14,435 nucleotides of DNA from Podila epigama (Eukaryota; Mortierellomycota; Mortierellomycetes; Mortierellales; Mortierellaceae): the NCBI GenBank assembly GCA_015679605.1, contig JAAAVE010000711.1, positions 1 to 14,435 of the forward strand. Reading direction: 5' to 3'. A model generated the notes under the pieces. That model did no database searches. It saw nothing but the letters and a program-made list of their open reading frames with translations, and was not told where the DNA came from. The translations under genes were made by a program, and so were the position numbers. Below are positions 1-9,587 of the stretch, in pieces; the first letter of the stretch is position 1; every line of letters starts with the position of its first letter.

Positions 1-430
1 TGCGCACTGACACCCGAAAAAACGCGTGTTTTCTGCTCTCTTTGATAGCTGGCCATTGCATTGTTTAGAGCAGAGCTGGGGTAGAGGTGATTTGTGTTGC
101 GATATGTGTGAGATGGACAATCAATTGAAAAGCGCGGTAGCTATGATATGGCATAGATAGCGAGAAGGAATGGATAATTGAATGGTAGCTGTGGGATAGA
201 CCCTCTATTCTATCTGTTGAGACTTATGGTATGTGTCCTCAGAATGTTGTTTGTCGCACAATTTGATAAAGGTTGATACGATGGGGAGGTATGGATGGAT
301 GAAGGATGGATGGCTTCTTTTCGTGGTCTTCTTTTCTTCCTTTGTTCCTTCCTTTCTTTCAATTTTGTTGTGCACCAATGCATTGTATGCAAACACAAAG
401 AAAGAAAGAAAAAAAAAAGTGTTTGTGTAT

Positions 431-446
431 GTGTGTGTGTGTGTGT
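431..446. repeat. (GT)8 microsatellite
   Basis: A perfect GT run of eight units, preceded by imperfect GTTTGTGTAT. It lies just after an A-rich AAAG tract (about 395-418). Confidence 0.95.
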
Positions 447-604
447 CCAATTTGCACATCTCGCAGAGCGAACACAAAAAGAAAACAGCCCTGTGCTTTT
501 TGCTCTCGATGATGGAAGGATGCAACCCAATCCAAGCCCAATGTGGGAGGAGAGTGGAGGGAGGAAAACATGTTCAAATGCCATTGTTGGACACAAAGTC
601 CTGG

Positions 605-622
605 CACACACACACACACACA
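605..622. repeat. (CA)9 microsatellite
   Basis: A perfect CA run of nine units, in opposite orientation to the GT runs at 431 and 750. It is followed by a GA-rich tract of about 35 nt. Confidence 0.95.
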
Positions 623-749
623 AAACATAGAAAGAGAGAGAGGGAGTGGGAGGGAGAGAGAAGGAGTTCTTTATCGTTGTGTCCATGGTTTGTATGATGG
701 TCAATTGGCCATGGATGGGCAATGTCCCGCGGGGTCAACGTGTGTATGC

Positions 750-764
750 GTGTGTGTGTGTGTG
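750..764. repeat. (GT)7 microsatellite
   Basis: A perfect GT run of seven units plus one G, embedded in a longer imperfect TGTGTATGCG context that starts near 739. Confidence 0.95.
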
Positions 765-879
765 CATACATTCATTGTTGTGTTCAGTACAGTACAGACG
801 ATTGTCTTCACATTCACATTGATTGAGATCGCATCTTATTTCTTGGGTTGTGCCTTCGGCTAGACCCTCCGACCATTGG

Positions 880-1080
880 TCGTTTGTCTTCTTTGTCTTC
901 TCTTTTCTTCTTTTCTTTTCTTCTTTTCTTCTTTTCGTTCATCCTTATTTCTCTACTTTTTTGTTCCTTTTCTTCCATTCTTCCATCCTTCCATTTTCCC
1001 ATTGTACTCTTTGTTAACTTTCTCATATTCTTCTTCATCATATTCTCCCTTCATTTCTACTCTTCTACACTCTCTTCCCC
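880..1080 (+). promoter_or_regulatory. Pyrimidine-rich promoter/leader tract of the HSPA12-like gene
   Basis: About 200 nt of almost uninterrupted C and T on the + strand (CTTCTTTTC-type units), ending about 15 nt before the first in-frame ATG at 1095. Such C/T blocks are common directly upstream of transcription or translation starts in filamentous fungi. The same frame stays open back to 876, but only with a Phe/Leu/Ser-rich, methionine-free translation, which supports the tract being leader rather than coding. Transcription start not determined. Confidence 0.55.
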
Positions 1081-1094
1081 AAAATCGACTCGAA

Positions 1095-2834
1095 ATGGTT
1101 ACAGCGATCGCAGAGGCATCTTCTCCAACCTCAGTGGCAGCAACACCCAAAGTCAAGTCGCCCACACCAAGACCTGCCGTTAGGCATCAGAGCGCATTCA
1201 TCCGCTCCATGCCAATCTCCATCGTGGACTTTGAGAGTTTACCTGGCCCACCCACGTCCCCTCTGCCCTTACCCAAGCTCGCGCCACTACCACCGCTCCC
1301 ACCCCCATCCCCTTCCTCGTCCTCACCTTATTCCTCTTCACTGCCTTCACCACCATCCTCACTCTCTTCACCAACATTAGCATCGATACCAACCTCAGCG
1401 TCACGCACCCCTCCACGAAAGGTGTCGCACGACAAGATATCGAGCCCGCTCGGTCCACCACCTTCTGTCTCACGTTCAAGCTCAAGTTCTAGCTCAGCCC
1501 CAGGCACCTCGTCCCTCCGGCCTCCACCGCGTCCCTCAACACAATCGCCTGGGCCAAGACCGCGATCAATCATCTCGCATCTGGCCTTGAGCAGCCCACC
1601 CTCACAGAGTCTGCCCCCCGTGCCATCCATCCTCGATTCAAATGATGTCCTCTACGCCTCCAGCACACCAACCAGCCCAACCACCCCTACCAGTCCCATA
1701 AGTCCAGTGCATTACTCTACATTTTCTGCAAAGCAACATCAAATGCAGGAGCTCTCATCCTTCTCCACCTCCCTCCCCTCCACAACTGCTCTGCGCCCTC
1801 GGTACGGATCTGGTCGTCGGGCTACGAACACTGGTGATTCTTTGAATGCAGCTGAGCCAATTGTGCAGAAGGCACGCAGCCGTTCTCGCGCCCCTTCACA
1901 TTCCTCCGCGGTAGCTTCAGATGCTGCTCATGTCACTGGCCAAATGGAGGAGCCATCCAAGGCCCGTATGACGGCAACACCCGTTACAAGTCAACAGCAA
2001 TTGCGAGATGGGCGAACTGTCAAGGATATCAGTGCTGCATCATCATCACTATCAACAACGCCAATAACCACTGGATCGTTATCTTTTTCATCATCATCCT
2101 CTTCTTCTTCAGCAACAGCAACAGCAATAGCAACAGGATCAACATCATCATCAACATCATCATCATCGCGAAGGACGGTGGAAGTCGATCTCTTGCCGCG
2201 ACCAGTGGGTCTGATTGCGACGAGATACTATGGCATAGAGTCTAGTATGCGTTGGCGTGAGGGGGTTGACCCGATAGAGAAACGATTCGCGTCCTCGAAT
2301 GGCGCATGGCGATGCCAAGACCGATTTGCAGTGTTCTTCAGGCCAGGAGACCAAATCGGACCGGATCAAGTCGTGACCAAGACCTTTTGGAGCGAAGCCT
2401 GGCCGTACCCGATAGAGACGATTCTCTTTGGCACTGAGGGACCATTCAATTCAGACATGTCTGCATCAAGTCAATCGTCGTCTCACTCGGCCGAGGCACC
2501 CGCAGCAATGATGGGTAATCGTCATCACCAGTCCGAGCATGAGAGTGAGCGCACGCGTGCGACTGGGGGCCAACAACAGATGCTGAAGAGTTCGGCATCG
2601 TTTCCTCCTCTGCACAAAAGCAAGGACCCGCGGTATATCACGTCGCCAGGGGTGCAGAAGATTGCCAAAGTAACGATTCCGATGCCGGACGTGGCAATTG
2701 ACCAGATGGAATTGGTAAAGGCGCCTATCAAGGTAGAGCTTCGCATCTTTATCCTCGAGTCGCCTCTTCGCATCCATGCCACGGCTTTCCTCCTCGGACG
2801 CGTGGTCACTGGCACCACTGAGCTGTACGCGTAA
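1095..2834 (+). CDS. Protein with disordered Ser/Pro-rich N-terminus and HSPA12/Hsp70-like C-terminal module
   Basis: Single-exon gene of 579 codons. The ATG at 1095 is the first methionine in the frame and follows the pyrimidine leader. Residues 1 to about 355 are low complexity: Ser, Pro and Thr runs, a polyproline stretch near residues 45-80, SPTTPTSP-like repeats and poly-Ser near 335-357. From about residue 369 the sequence becomes ordinary globular protein. It resembles the C-terminal part of HSPA12-type Hsp70 proteins: a YGI motif (379-381), a GVDPIEKR segment, a WRCQDRFAVFF segment, the signature DPRYITSPGV (511-520), then paired beta-like strands ending ELRIF...IHATAF. This corresponds to the end of the actin-like ATPase domain plus the substrate-binding-like region. 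The phosphate-binding and catalytic parts of the ATPase domain are absent, and nothing in the 1.1 kb upstream encodes them. A low-complexity insertion (about 453-509) interrupts the module. Being a gene is likely; HSPA12 relatedness is an inference from remembered family patterns. Function unknown; ATP-driven chaperone cycling is not expected from this protein alone. Confidence 0.68.
   Translation: MVTAIAEASSPTSVAATPKVKSPTPRPAVRHQSAFIRSMPISIVDFESLPGPPTSPLPLPKLAPLPPLPPPSPSSSSPYSSSLPSPPSSLSSPTLASIPTSASRTPPRKVSHDKISSPLGPPPSVSRSSSSSSSAPGTSSLRPPPRPSTQSPGPRPRSIISHLALSSPPSQSLPPVPSILDSNDVLYASSTPTSPTTPTSPISPVHYSTFSAKQHQMQELSSFSTSLPSTTALRPRYGSGRRATNTGDSLNAAEPIVQKARSRSRAPSHSSAVASDAAHVTGQMEEPSKARMTATPVTSQQQLRDGRTVKDISAASSSLSTTPITTGSLSFSSSSSSSSATATAIATGSTSSSTSSSSRRTVEVDLLPRPVGLIATRYYGIESSMRWREGVDPIEKRFASSNGAWRCQDRFAVFFRPGDQIGPDQVVTKTFWSEAWPYPIETILFGTEGPFNSDMSASSQSSSHSAEAPAAMMGNRHHQSEHESERTRATGGQQQMLKSSASFPPLHKSKDPRYITSPGVQKIAKVTIPMPDVAIDQMELVKAPIKVELRIFILESPLRIHATAFLLGRVVTGTTELYA
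2035..2168 (+). repeat. Coding trinucleotide repeats (TCA/TCT/ACA type)
   Basis: Clustered TCA, TCT and AACA-type triplets inside the first gene, encoding Ser, Thr and Ala runs (residues about 314-358). Because the unit is three bases, expansion or contraction keeps the frame. The tract sits immediately before the globular HSPA12-like module. Confidence 0.85.
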
Positions 2835-3628
2835 CAAATGTACATTGCAGCATGGTTCCTTTCACATATACATATATATAGCATTTCTTTATGCACTTGT
2901 CCATAGTTCTTCTCGCTCCTTTTTGCATGTAGTTTTTTGTTCTTGTTGTCAATAACATCTGTGAATTCTTCTCCGCTCATAACCATGCTCTTCCAGACAA
3001 ATGTCGACTGATTATGTACCAACTCTGGCATTTCTTGTGCTCCATCCCATGATGGTTTTTGTTTCTTTGACACGTCTAAATATTTGCAGCATAACCATAA
3101 TACACATCCACTGGGATATCCATCCACATCGGCGTACATGCATACACGCATTCACCCAGGATTACCATGGATGAGACATGCACACACTAATACACCCAAA
3201 CGTACCATGTATTGTACACGCACACAGACATTTGCATTCACCAGGTGTTGAAACTTGAACATGTTTATTTTCTTTGTCTTCACACGCGCTTTTGATATGT
3301 CGAGAATGATACTCGCAAGAAGTGCCTCGAGTGGCCAAAAAAAAAACAAGCACCGCCCCTTTTCTTTTTTTTGTCTGTCTCCCTCTTTTTCCTTTTTCTT
3401 TCTTTTGTTGTTTTTGTTGTACAAAACCATTCACTTCTTTTTCCTTTTTGCTTTCTCTGTTCTGTCAAACAACAACAACAGCAGCAGCAGCCTGCAAATA
3501 CCCAACGACAACAACAACAACAAATAACACGACACTTTTTCCTTTTGCCACAAATAAAAACAACATTTACACCCATCCCATCACATCACATATCCCAATC
3601 ACTTCACCATCCATCTATCAGACATTCC
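2835..3628. other. Intergenic region between the HSPA12-like and exportin-6 genes
   Basis: No supported gene. The first part (2835 to about 3250) is presumably the 3' untranslated end of the upstream gene and spacer; I found no canonical AATAAA. From about 3358 to 3465 lies a T/C tract with TTTTTC and TTTTGTTG units. CAA/CAG and ACAACA triplet repeats (about 3469-3525) and a CA-rich leader then run up to the ATG at 3629. The second half therefore looks like the promoter and leader of the exportin gene. Short open frames here are poly-Gln, poly-Asn or Phe-rich repeat translations. Confidence 0.65.
3469..3525. repeat. CAA/CAG triplet repeats in the exportin-6 leader
   Basis: Two neighbouring clusters: CAACAACAACAGCAGCAGCAG at 3470-3490 (approximate limits) and ACAACAACAACAACA near 3509-3523. 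They are in the presumed 5' untranslated region, about 105 nt upstream of the exportin start codon, and not in its reading frame context. Confidence 0.85.
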
Positions 3629-6600
3629 ATGGAAACCCTCGAGTTGCTGCTGGCCGAGTTCTTTGGCCACAGTACCTCGATGGACAGGAAGCGGATCATA
3701 GGTACACAGCCCCAACACCTAAATTGCACAAACTTTTATTCCATGAATGCATGCTCATGCTTGCTTTGCTCGCGTGTGCATGTGTGCATGCGTGTTCACA
3801 ATTCAATGCCAGCTTTGACCTGTCACACCTGACCTTGCTACTTTTCTCTCCTTCTTACTCTAACTCTGACTCTGACTCTGTCTCTCTCAATCTCTCCTTC
3901 TACATGCATCATTCCCACTCTCATCGCCAACAATCAATCACTTGTAGAGGCCCAGCTTGAATCCCAGAGACTGTCCCTAGACGACTGTCAGTACTTGCTC
4001 ACCCATGCACGATCCGATTACGCAGCATGGTTCGCCACCTCCCAATTCCAAAAAAGGATCCAGTCCGAATGGACGCACCTCGACCCACAGAGGCAATTCG
4101 CCTACAGAACATTTCTTCTCCAATTCCTTCAGCAACGATTTGGTTCAGGCACCAACAACAATGCTAACGGGCTATCCAATGGCTCTCGGCTTGCTGCACC
4201 AGCACTCACTATCAATGGCAATAGTCCATTACTAAGCTCGAGTTCAGGTTCAGGTTCAGGTACAGGAACAGACACGAATACTGGTAATGGAACACCAGTA
4301 GATCTATCGTCGTTTGTTGCCAACAAGGTCATTCAGTTAGTCGCTGACATTGCCCTACTGGACTGGCCTGATCGGTACCAGGACCTTTTCCCAGACATTC
4401 ATCAACTCTGTCAAAGCAGCAACCAGGACCACGCCCTTCTTGGCTGGACTCTTATGGAGGCCATCATCCAGGAGTTTGTTGGTACATATCCTGCACCCGG
4501 TGTCGGCCGGTCCTACCGGGTGCATCTCACACTTGCTAAACAACGGAGACACGTCTGGGAAAATTTCAAACTTCAGGTGCCAGCCCTGCTCAATCTCATC
4601 AACCATCATCTCGACACCAGCTACACAAAGACCCTTATCGCCCCACTCTCCACTGATGCGCCTGCCCCCTCGCCTGTCGAACATTCTCCGTGGGCCGCAG
4701 CTAATTTAGGTCACATGGGGCGACGCCCCAGCTTCGCTAACGCCCAATCTGGCTCGTCATTCACTCTCGCCAACAGCACCTTTCAAAACTCCTTCTCTGG
4801 AGTGAGGGCTGTCCCTGGCTCGATGGCAAACTCCTTTGCGTCTATAGGTCAAACAAGCTTCACAGGACAGAGCGACCAGAACCCAAGCGCCACAAATTCC
4901 TTTGGCAAGTCACCAACGACCATGCTCCGCAAAACCCTTACATCCTTTTTGGGGAACCCTAGCACCACGACGGACCAAAATCATCTCGCACACCCAGTAC
5001 AATCACCAGTAGGAGGCTCAGGGTTCTCACTACTACAGTCGAGGCAGCGTATGGGATCCATCAGCAGTATTGGACAAATGGCCATGCGACGCAACTCCAT
5101 CAACGCCGCTGCAGCCTTTATGGAGGGTCGTCGTGGTTCGGTCGAGGCCACGTTCGTGACGGGCAGCAAGATGGACTCCCACACTCGAAAAACATGCCTC
5201 CTTGCCCTCAAAGCACTGACGACCCTCTTATCGTGCCCAGGCCTTGACCCCCGACAGGTCTCCTTCTCAGCCTCACTTGCAACAGTCCTCAGATTTTCAA
5301 CCCTACACCAGGCAAAGACTGTCGACCTCGGGATTCTGGCCCTGAGCTGTCTGAATGGACTTGTAGCCCGGCCTGGCTTCTTGGCGTCGAATCAGGAGGT
5401 GATGACAAGTTCTGTCAGGCTCATGGCCGACCTGATCCGCTACTTTAACGAAGTAAGAGATGGTATTGATGATATCGATGAAAGGTAAGAGGACACATCG
5501 ATCTTTAAGTAAGTATTCAGATATGTTGTTTTTTTTTGGGGGGGGACCATATTAACCAACATTTTTTTGTCTAGCTACCTTCAAATGTTTATGCATTTCA
5601 TCACTCTCTTTTGCACGCTCGTCCATCTGGAGCGGGCCGAAAGAGAACTTGGGTTGTCAATATCGGATTTCCTTTTCTCGTTCGCCAAGTTTACTCTAGA
5701 AAAGGTACATTGTGTTATTTCTCTCTCCCCATTTCTATTGAAAAGCATTACAAACCTTAGTTGTGAGGCCTGGACACCACTCGTTGACAAAACCTCTTTG
5801 TGGATGACTTTTTCATTTTGTTTAGATTTCTGTTGACTATTTGAAAGTGTGCATGGATATTTGGAAATCCTTGCTTGACATTATTATTCATTCTGCAGCC
5901 GATGTTCCACGTCCTATACCAGCCCACCACAGGCTGCGACGGATTCAGGCACCCATACTTTATTTCATGTCGTCTCTTGTAGACAAGTTTTACAAAATGA
6001 AGGGGGCCACTCGATCTGAAGAAGCATTTTCAACATTTGAAGTAGAGGACGAGGAAGATTTAGATGATCTCACTGAACTTGTTGAAGGGTTCGTAGGACA
6101 GGTGGGAGAAGTGTACACGGAGGAAGTCATTGAGATGCTGGTAAGTCACCTGCTACCGTCTTTAGTCCATTGAGTTTCCATGTGCGACATATGCCTTTCA
6201 ATTCAAATCGACTCGACGAGCACTCATATCATTCCACATATCAAACATATTCGTAGAATCCATTACTACACCAGCAGCTGGGCCTGTTTTCTAGACGCGA
6301 GTTTGATGATTGCAAAACAGTAAGTCCACTTTCTTCTTTCTTTGCATGGATGAGTCCCTTAATGAAAAAAAAGGTCGAGCACTCATCCTCATCCTAATAC
6401 TTATCGACACAATAGCTTCCTGTTACCCTTGGAATACTTTCAAGAGTAGCCTACAATCTTGTTCAAAACTTTGACCTCAGTCGCGAGTATACCTCAAACC
6501 TGATGATTCATCTAATCAGGATGACCAAGATATCAATAGAATTGTACCTGTCAACAGCAGGTGACGCTTGTACTACTGGGAAGGGTGAGACGTCAGGCGC

Positions 6601-9158
6601 CATGTAAGTTCCTCTGCTAGTTTGACTTTTCTTTATCCAATTTTTACGTTGTATGCTGCTGCTAATAATTCGTGGTTTGGGGAAATTGGGACTTTTTTTT
6701 AGAACGCTGGCGTTATTGAATGCACTTTTGCCATTGATACCATGGGTCCATCAAATGTGGAAATTTGAGAGTGAGCTTGCATCAAGCCATAGCCCCGAAA
6801 CAGAACCTCAACATCGGATCGCAAGGGATATCTACCAAGAGTTGGCCCAAAATTCGAGCCACCTGTTCCGTCATCTGCTCCCGTCAACTATCTTCAATGC
6901 TCCCGCCAATTCGCTGCAATCAACATTCTCGGGTCTGAATTCGAGTGCCCTTGGGGCGTTTTTGGGACCAGCTTCAACATCTTGCTCAGCCATGGATCGC
7001 AAGCTATTGGTGGCCGCAATCAAAGTCTTGAGCGGTCTTACATTGCAGGTTCGAATCCCTGCGAATATTTCAGCATCCAGCAGTCTCTTTTTCTGGGAAC
7101 TCGAGTCGACACAAATGGTGGCTGCATGTCTTGGCCAGAGTGTCATGGCCTGCAGCGAATTTATGGGCTTGGATTTCCTTCCGTCGACGGGGGCAACTGC
7201 AAACAAAGCAATAGCCAATGATGCCGACGATGGACACGATGGTGTTACACCAACCGACGACTTGTACTGCAATGCCTATGTCGCTCTTTGTAACGGGATC
7301 ATTCTCGATGTCAGAACTGGCCAGGAACAGGCTGTTTTGCAGGTACGCATTCTACGCATTTTTACCTTTGGAGTGTATTAAGATATGTTTCGACATATGT
7401 AAGTCGCAAATTGAGACACAATATATAACTTATCATCGTCTTGTTGAAACTATTGCATTCTAGGCTTTTGGAAATCTTTTAGCACCGTTGCTGTATCCAC
7501 TCCAAAAAATCCTTCAAGACGCGAGGTCTGCACAAGGCGCATACTTTTCCAACCCAGAAGGTATTTTCCTTTCTATTCTATGAATAATGTATTATCCTGG
7601 ATTGAGCCTACGATTCTAACGTCGTATTCTGGCTACAGTGAAGTTTAGTGTGCATAGGTCATTGACAACCTTGAGGGCCATTGTGCTCTCCTTAAGTGAA
7701 TTGTCGACTGTCTCTCGGACGGTGGCGTTTGAGGGACTCAATTCATTGCTCCCGCTTGTGCAAGAGTACTTTGATATCTACAAGGATGATCATGGTATGA
7801 AGTCTTGATGCTTTCAATTCAAGATATTAGTCCGCAATAACGAAAGGAGCATCTAAGAGTAACTCACACCTTTTCTTTTTTATTTGTAACGACGTATAGA
7901 TTTGTCCATGGATGTTCTTCGATTTTTTAAAGCACTGGTGACTAGCTTGTATAAACAGGTCGGCAACGGGTATTGCTTGAGCATTGCACGAGTACTAATG
8001 GATCGCTTTTCAACACCACCAGTGCTTGAAACTGCGTTTGCGCCAATAAGTCAGAATGGATTGAACCATGGAGGGAACAATCTGAATGGCGCCCATAGCC
8101 ACTTGCAACACCAAAAGTCAATCGTGATCCGCCAGCAAAAGCTCAGGGATCAGGTATACGAATCTGTACAGATTCTGAAAACGATTTTGGAGATCCCTGG
8201 CAAGGAAATCGCTCAATCATTGCCCGAGTGTATCCGCTTTTTGTTCGGAGAGCTAGGTCCAAAATTGATGCAGGTGTCTGTGACTTCACAACAAAAGGCT
8301 GGTTCTCCTAACAGTTCATCTCCAGTGGAGGCGTCATCTTATAAAGCGCATCAAAGCTCTAGCAAGGGCGAGGATGGATCAGAAGATGGAGCTTTCGAAC
8401 TGATGGTGCTGTTCTTTTCAACCATCCAGACATTACTCACACACCATGCACGATACTTTTTCGCTGACACTCGAGTACAGGCTCAGCGATCGCCCTTAGC
8501 GTCGGCGAACAATGGTTCAGGAGACGCCTCAGTTGCGGCATCTACCTCTGTTGCAGCGGTGGATCGACGTCCGGCCTTGCAAAGCTGTCTCGAGTTTCTT
8601 GCAAGAGGACTGCATAGACCTGAGCCGGATGTCGTGAGCAAAGTCATTGAAGTGCTCGAAAGCCTACAGGATCACTTGCAATGCCGACTCTTTGACCGAC
8701 CCGAGTTCAGGCAAGGGTTCCGATATGAATTTCTCCAGATTGTGTTGCGTCTAGCTCTGACACATCAACATGACTTGTTGTTGGAGGAGATGGCAGGACT
8801 GGTGCATAAACTTGTACGAGGCGAGCGAGGAACTAGTGGAGATGAAGGGTTCGTACGAGTTTGGCAGAGTGACTTGAAGCAATTTGTCCTGAATCTTGAA
8901 CCTATACATGTCTTGACTGGACAAGATAGAACAAAGGAAATGGACGAATTTGTTTCTTCTCCACATACGCAAGGTGGCTCCAATGTGAACGGTATACCAA
9001 AGGCATTGGTTGGAGTGCCCTTCCCGGATTCGACCAAGGAAGTGTTGTGGATGGATATGCAGCGTCTAGGTGACGAAGGCAGCTATCGTGAAGGACTGTA
9101 TGATTTCATCAACGATGCTCAAGTGTATGCTCAGACTATTGCCAAACCCTACTTGTAA
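3629..9158 (+). CDS. XPO6: Exportin-6 (profilin-actin nuclear export karyopherin), ten exons
   Basis: Importin-beta-superfamily receptor; the family exports profilin-actin complexes from the nucleus with RanGTP. I place exons at 3629-3701, 3948-5484, 5575-5704, 5826-6140, 6257-6319, 6416-6603, 6703-7342, 7464-7560, 7639-7794 and 7900-9158. All junctions are GTA...AG and keep frame: 4458 nt, 1485 residues, TAA stop. The N-terminus (LELLLAEFFGHSTSMDRKR) matches the start of animal exportin-6, as do segments RSDYAAWF, VADIALLDWPDRYQDLF, SYLQMFMHFITLF, FTLEKISVDYLKVCMDIW (across an intron), HHARYFFADTR and the end THQHDLLLEEMAGL...GSYREGLYDF. HEAT-repeat-like helices run throughout. Human exportin-6 has about 1125 residues; the excess here is mostly two Ser/Gly/Asn-rich insertions, at about residues 90-142 and 250-432, plus a smaller one near 1160-1185. 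The second insertion carries three RRxS motifs. Introns are 78-246 nt; the first is C/T-rich. Identity is confident; a few splice boundaries, especially around the 63-nt exon, would benefit from transcript support. Confidence 0.92.
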
Positions 9159-9164
9159 AATAAA
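9159..9164 (+). terminator. Candidate polyadenylation signal of the exportin-6 gene
   Basis: AATAAA begins directly after the TAA stop codon (stop 9156-9158). Only about 165 nt separate it from the downstream tRNA-Asp gene, which fits a short 3' untranslated region. Fungal signals are loose, so this is a candidate only. Confidence 0.45.
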
Positions 9165-9323
9165 TCAGACAGGCAAATATCATATGGAAGAAAAAGGCAT
9201 TCCAAAATTGTTCACAATGAGTGAGTTAGGATGTCAATGGACAAGGTAAATGCTGCATTGGATAATATTGATGAAAGGAACTTATCAAGTTTGACACAAA
9301 ATTTCCACATACAAGAAGCTCAA

Positions 9324-9395
9324 TCCTTGGTAGTATAGTGGTGAGTATCTCCGCCTGTCACGCGGAAGACCGGGGTTCAATTCCCCGCCAAGGAG
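9324..9395 (+). tRNA. tRNA-Asp (anticodon GTC)
   Basis: A 72-nt cloverleaf without intron. The acceptor stem TCCTTGG pairs with CCAAGGA and the discriminator base is G. The anticodon loop CTGTCAC carries GTC at 9357-9359. The T arm contains the Pol III B box GGTTCAATTCC (9374-9384). The A-box region GTAGTATAGTGG is typical of eukaryotic tRNA-Asp. CCA is not encoded, as expected for a nuclear gene. A short T run (TTTT near 9400) follows and can serve as Pol III terminator. Confidence 0.97.
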
Positions 9396-9506
9396 CTTAT
9401 TTTGCACTACACGAGTATTTTTGCCACCAACATGTTTTAAACTTTCATACCAAATCTTAGTGTCTACTCAAGTAGGAGCTAGAATTTCGATTTTCAACAA
9501 TTTAAG

Positions 9507-9587
9507 GTCAACATGGCCGAGCGGTTAAGGCGTGAGACTAGAAATCTCATGGGTTCTCCCGCGCAGGTTCAAATCCTGCTGTTGACG
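9507..9587 (+). tRNA. tRNA-Ser (anticodon AGA)
   Basis: An 81-nt class II tRNA without intron. The acceptor stem GTCAACA pairs perfectly with TGTTGAC and is followed by discriminator G. The D arm has ATGGCCGAGCGGTTAAGGC, the serine-type A box. The anticodon stem-loop TGAGA-CTAGAAA-TCTCA gives AGA at 9540-9542. A long variable arm (about TGGGTTCTCCCGC) and the B box GGTTCAAATCC (9566-9576) follow. T runs shortly downstream (TTTT, then TTTTT, about 9592-9605) fit Pol III termination. It lies 111 nt from the tRNA-Asp gene on the same strand. The short frame starting at 9513 is only a translation of this RNA gene. Confidence 0.97.

Larger units (their letters stand above)
1..1094. other. Non-coding upstream region of the HSPA12-like gene
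   Basis: I see no convincing gene here. The open frames on both strands are built from repeated His-Thr, Cys-Val, Phe-Leu or Lys-Arg runs, which are translations of microsatellites and pyrimidine or purine tracts. The stretch holds three TG/CA dinucleotide runs, a GA-rich tract at about 629-665 and a C/T tract leading into the next gene. The first 230 bases show no repeat and no recognisable motif. The region most likely contains the promoter and 5' untranslated leader of the gene starting at 1095. Confidence 0.7.

Noticed and set aside
205-771. Several 60-170 residue open frames on both strands in the first 800 bases
   Set aside because: They consist of His-Thr, Cys-Val, Lys-Arg and Phe runs from dinucleotide and purine/pyrimidine tracts, with no conserved protein pattern.
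876-1094. N-terminal extension of the first gene (a hydrophobic Phe/Leu/Ser stretch resembling a signal peptide or membrane segment)
   Set aside because: The extension contains no ATG before 1095 and simply translates the C/T promoter tract.
7045-7060. A perfect Pol III B-box-like sequence (GGTTCGAATCC) with flanking GCAGG/CCTGC, resembling a tRNA T arm inside exportin exon 7
   Set aside because: No A box or acceptor stem at the right distance, and the encoded residues (LTLQVRIPAN) align with an expected exportin-6 segment, so it is coding sequence and a coincidental match.
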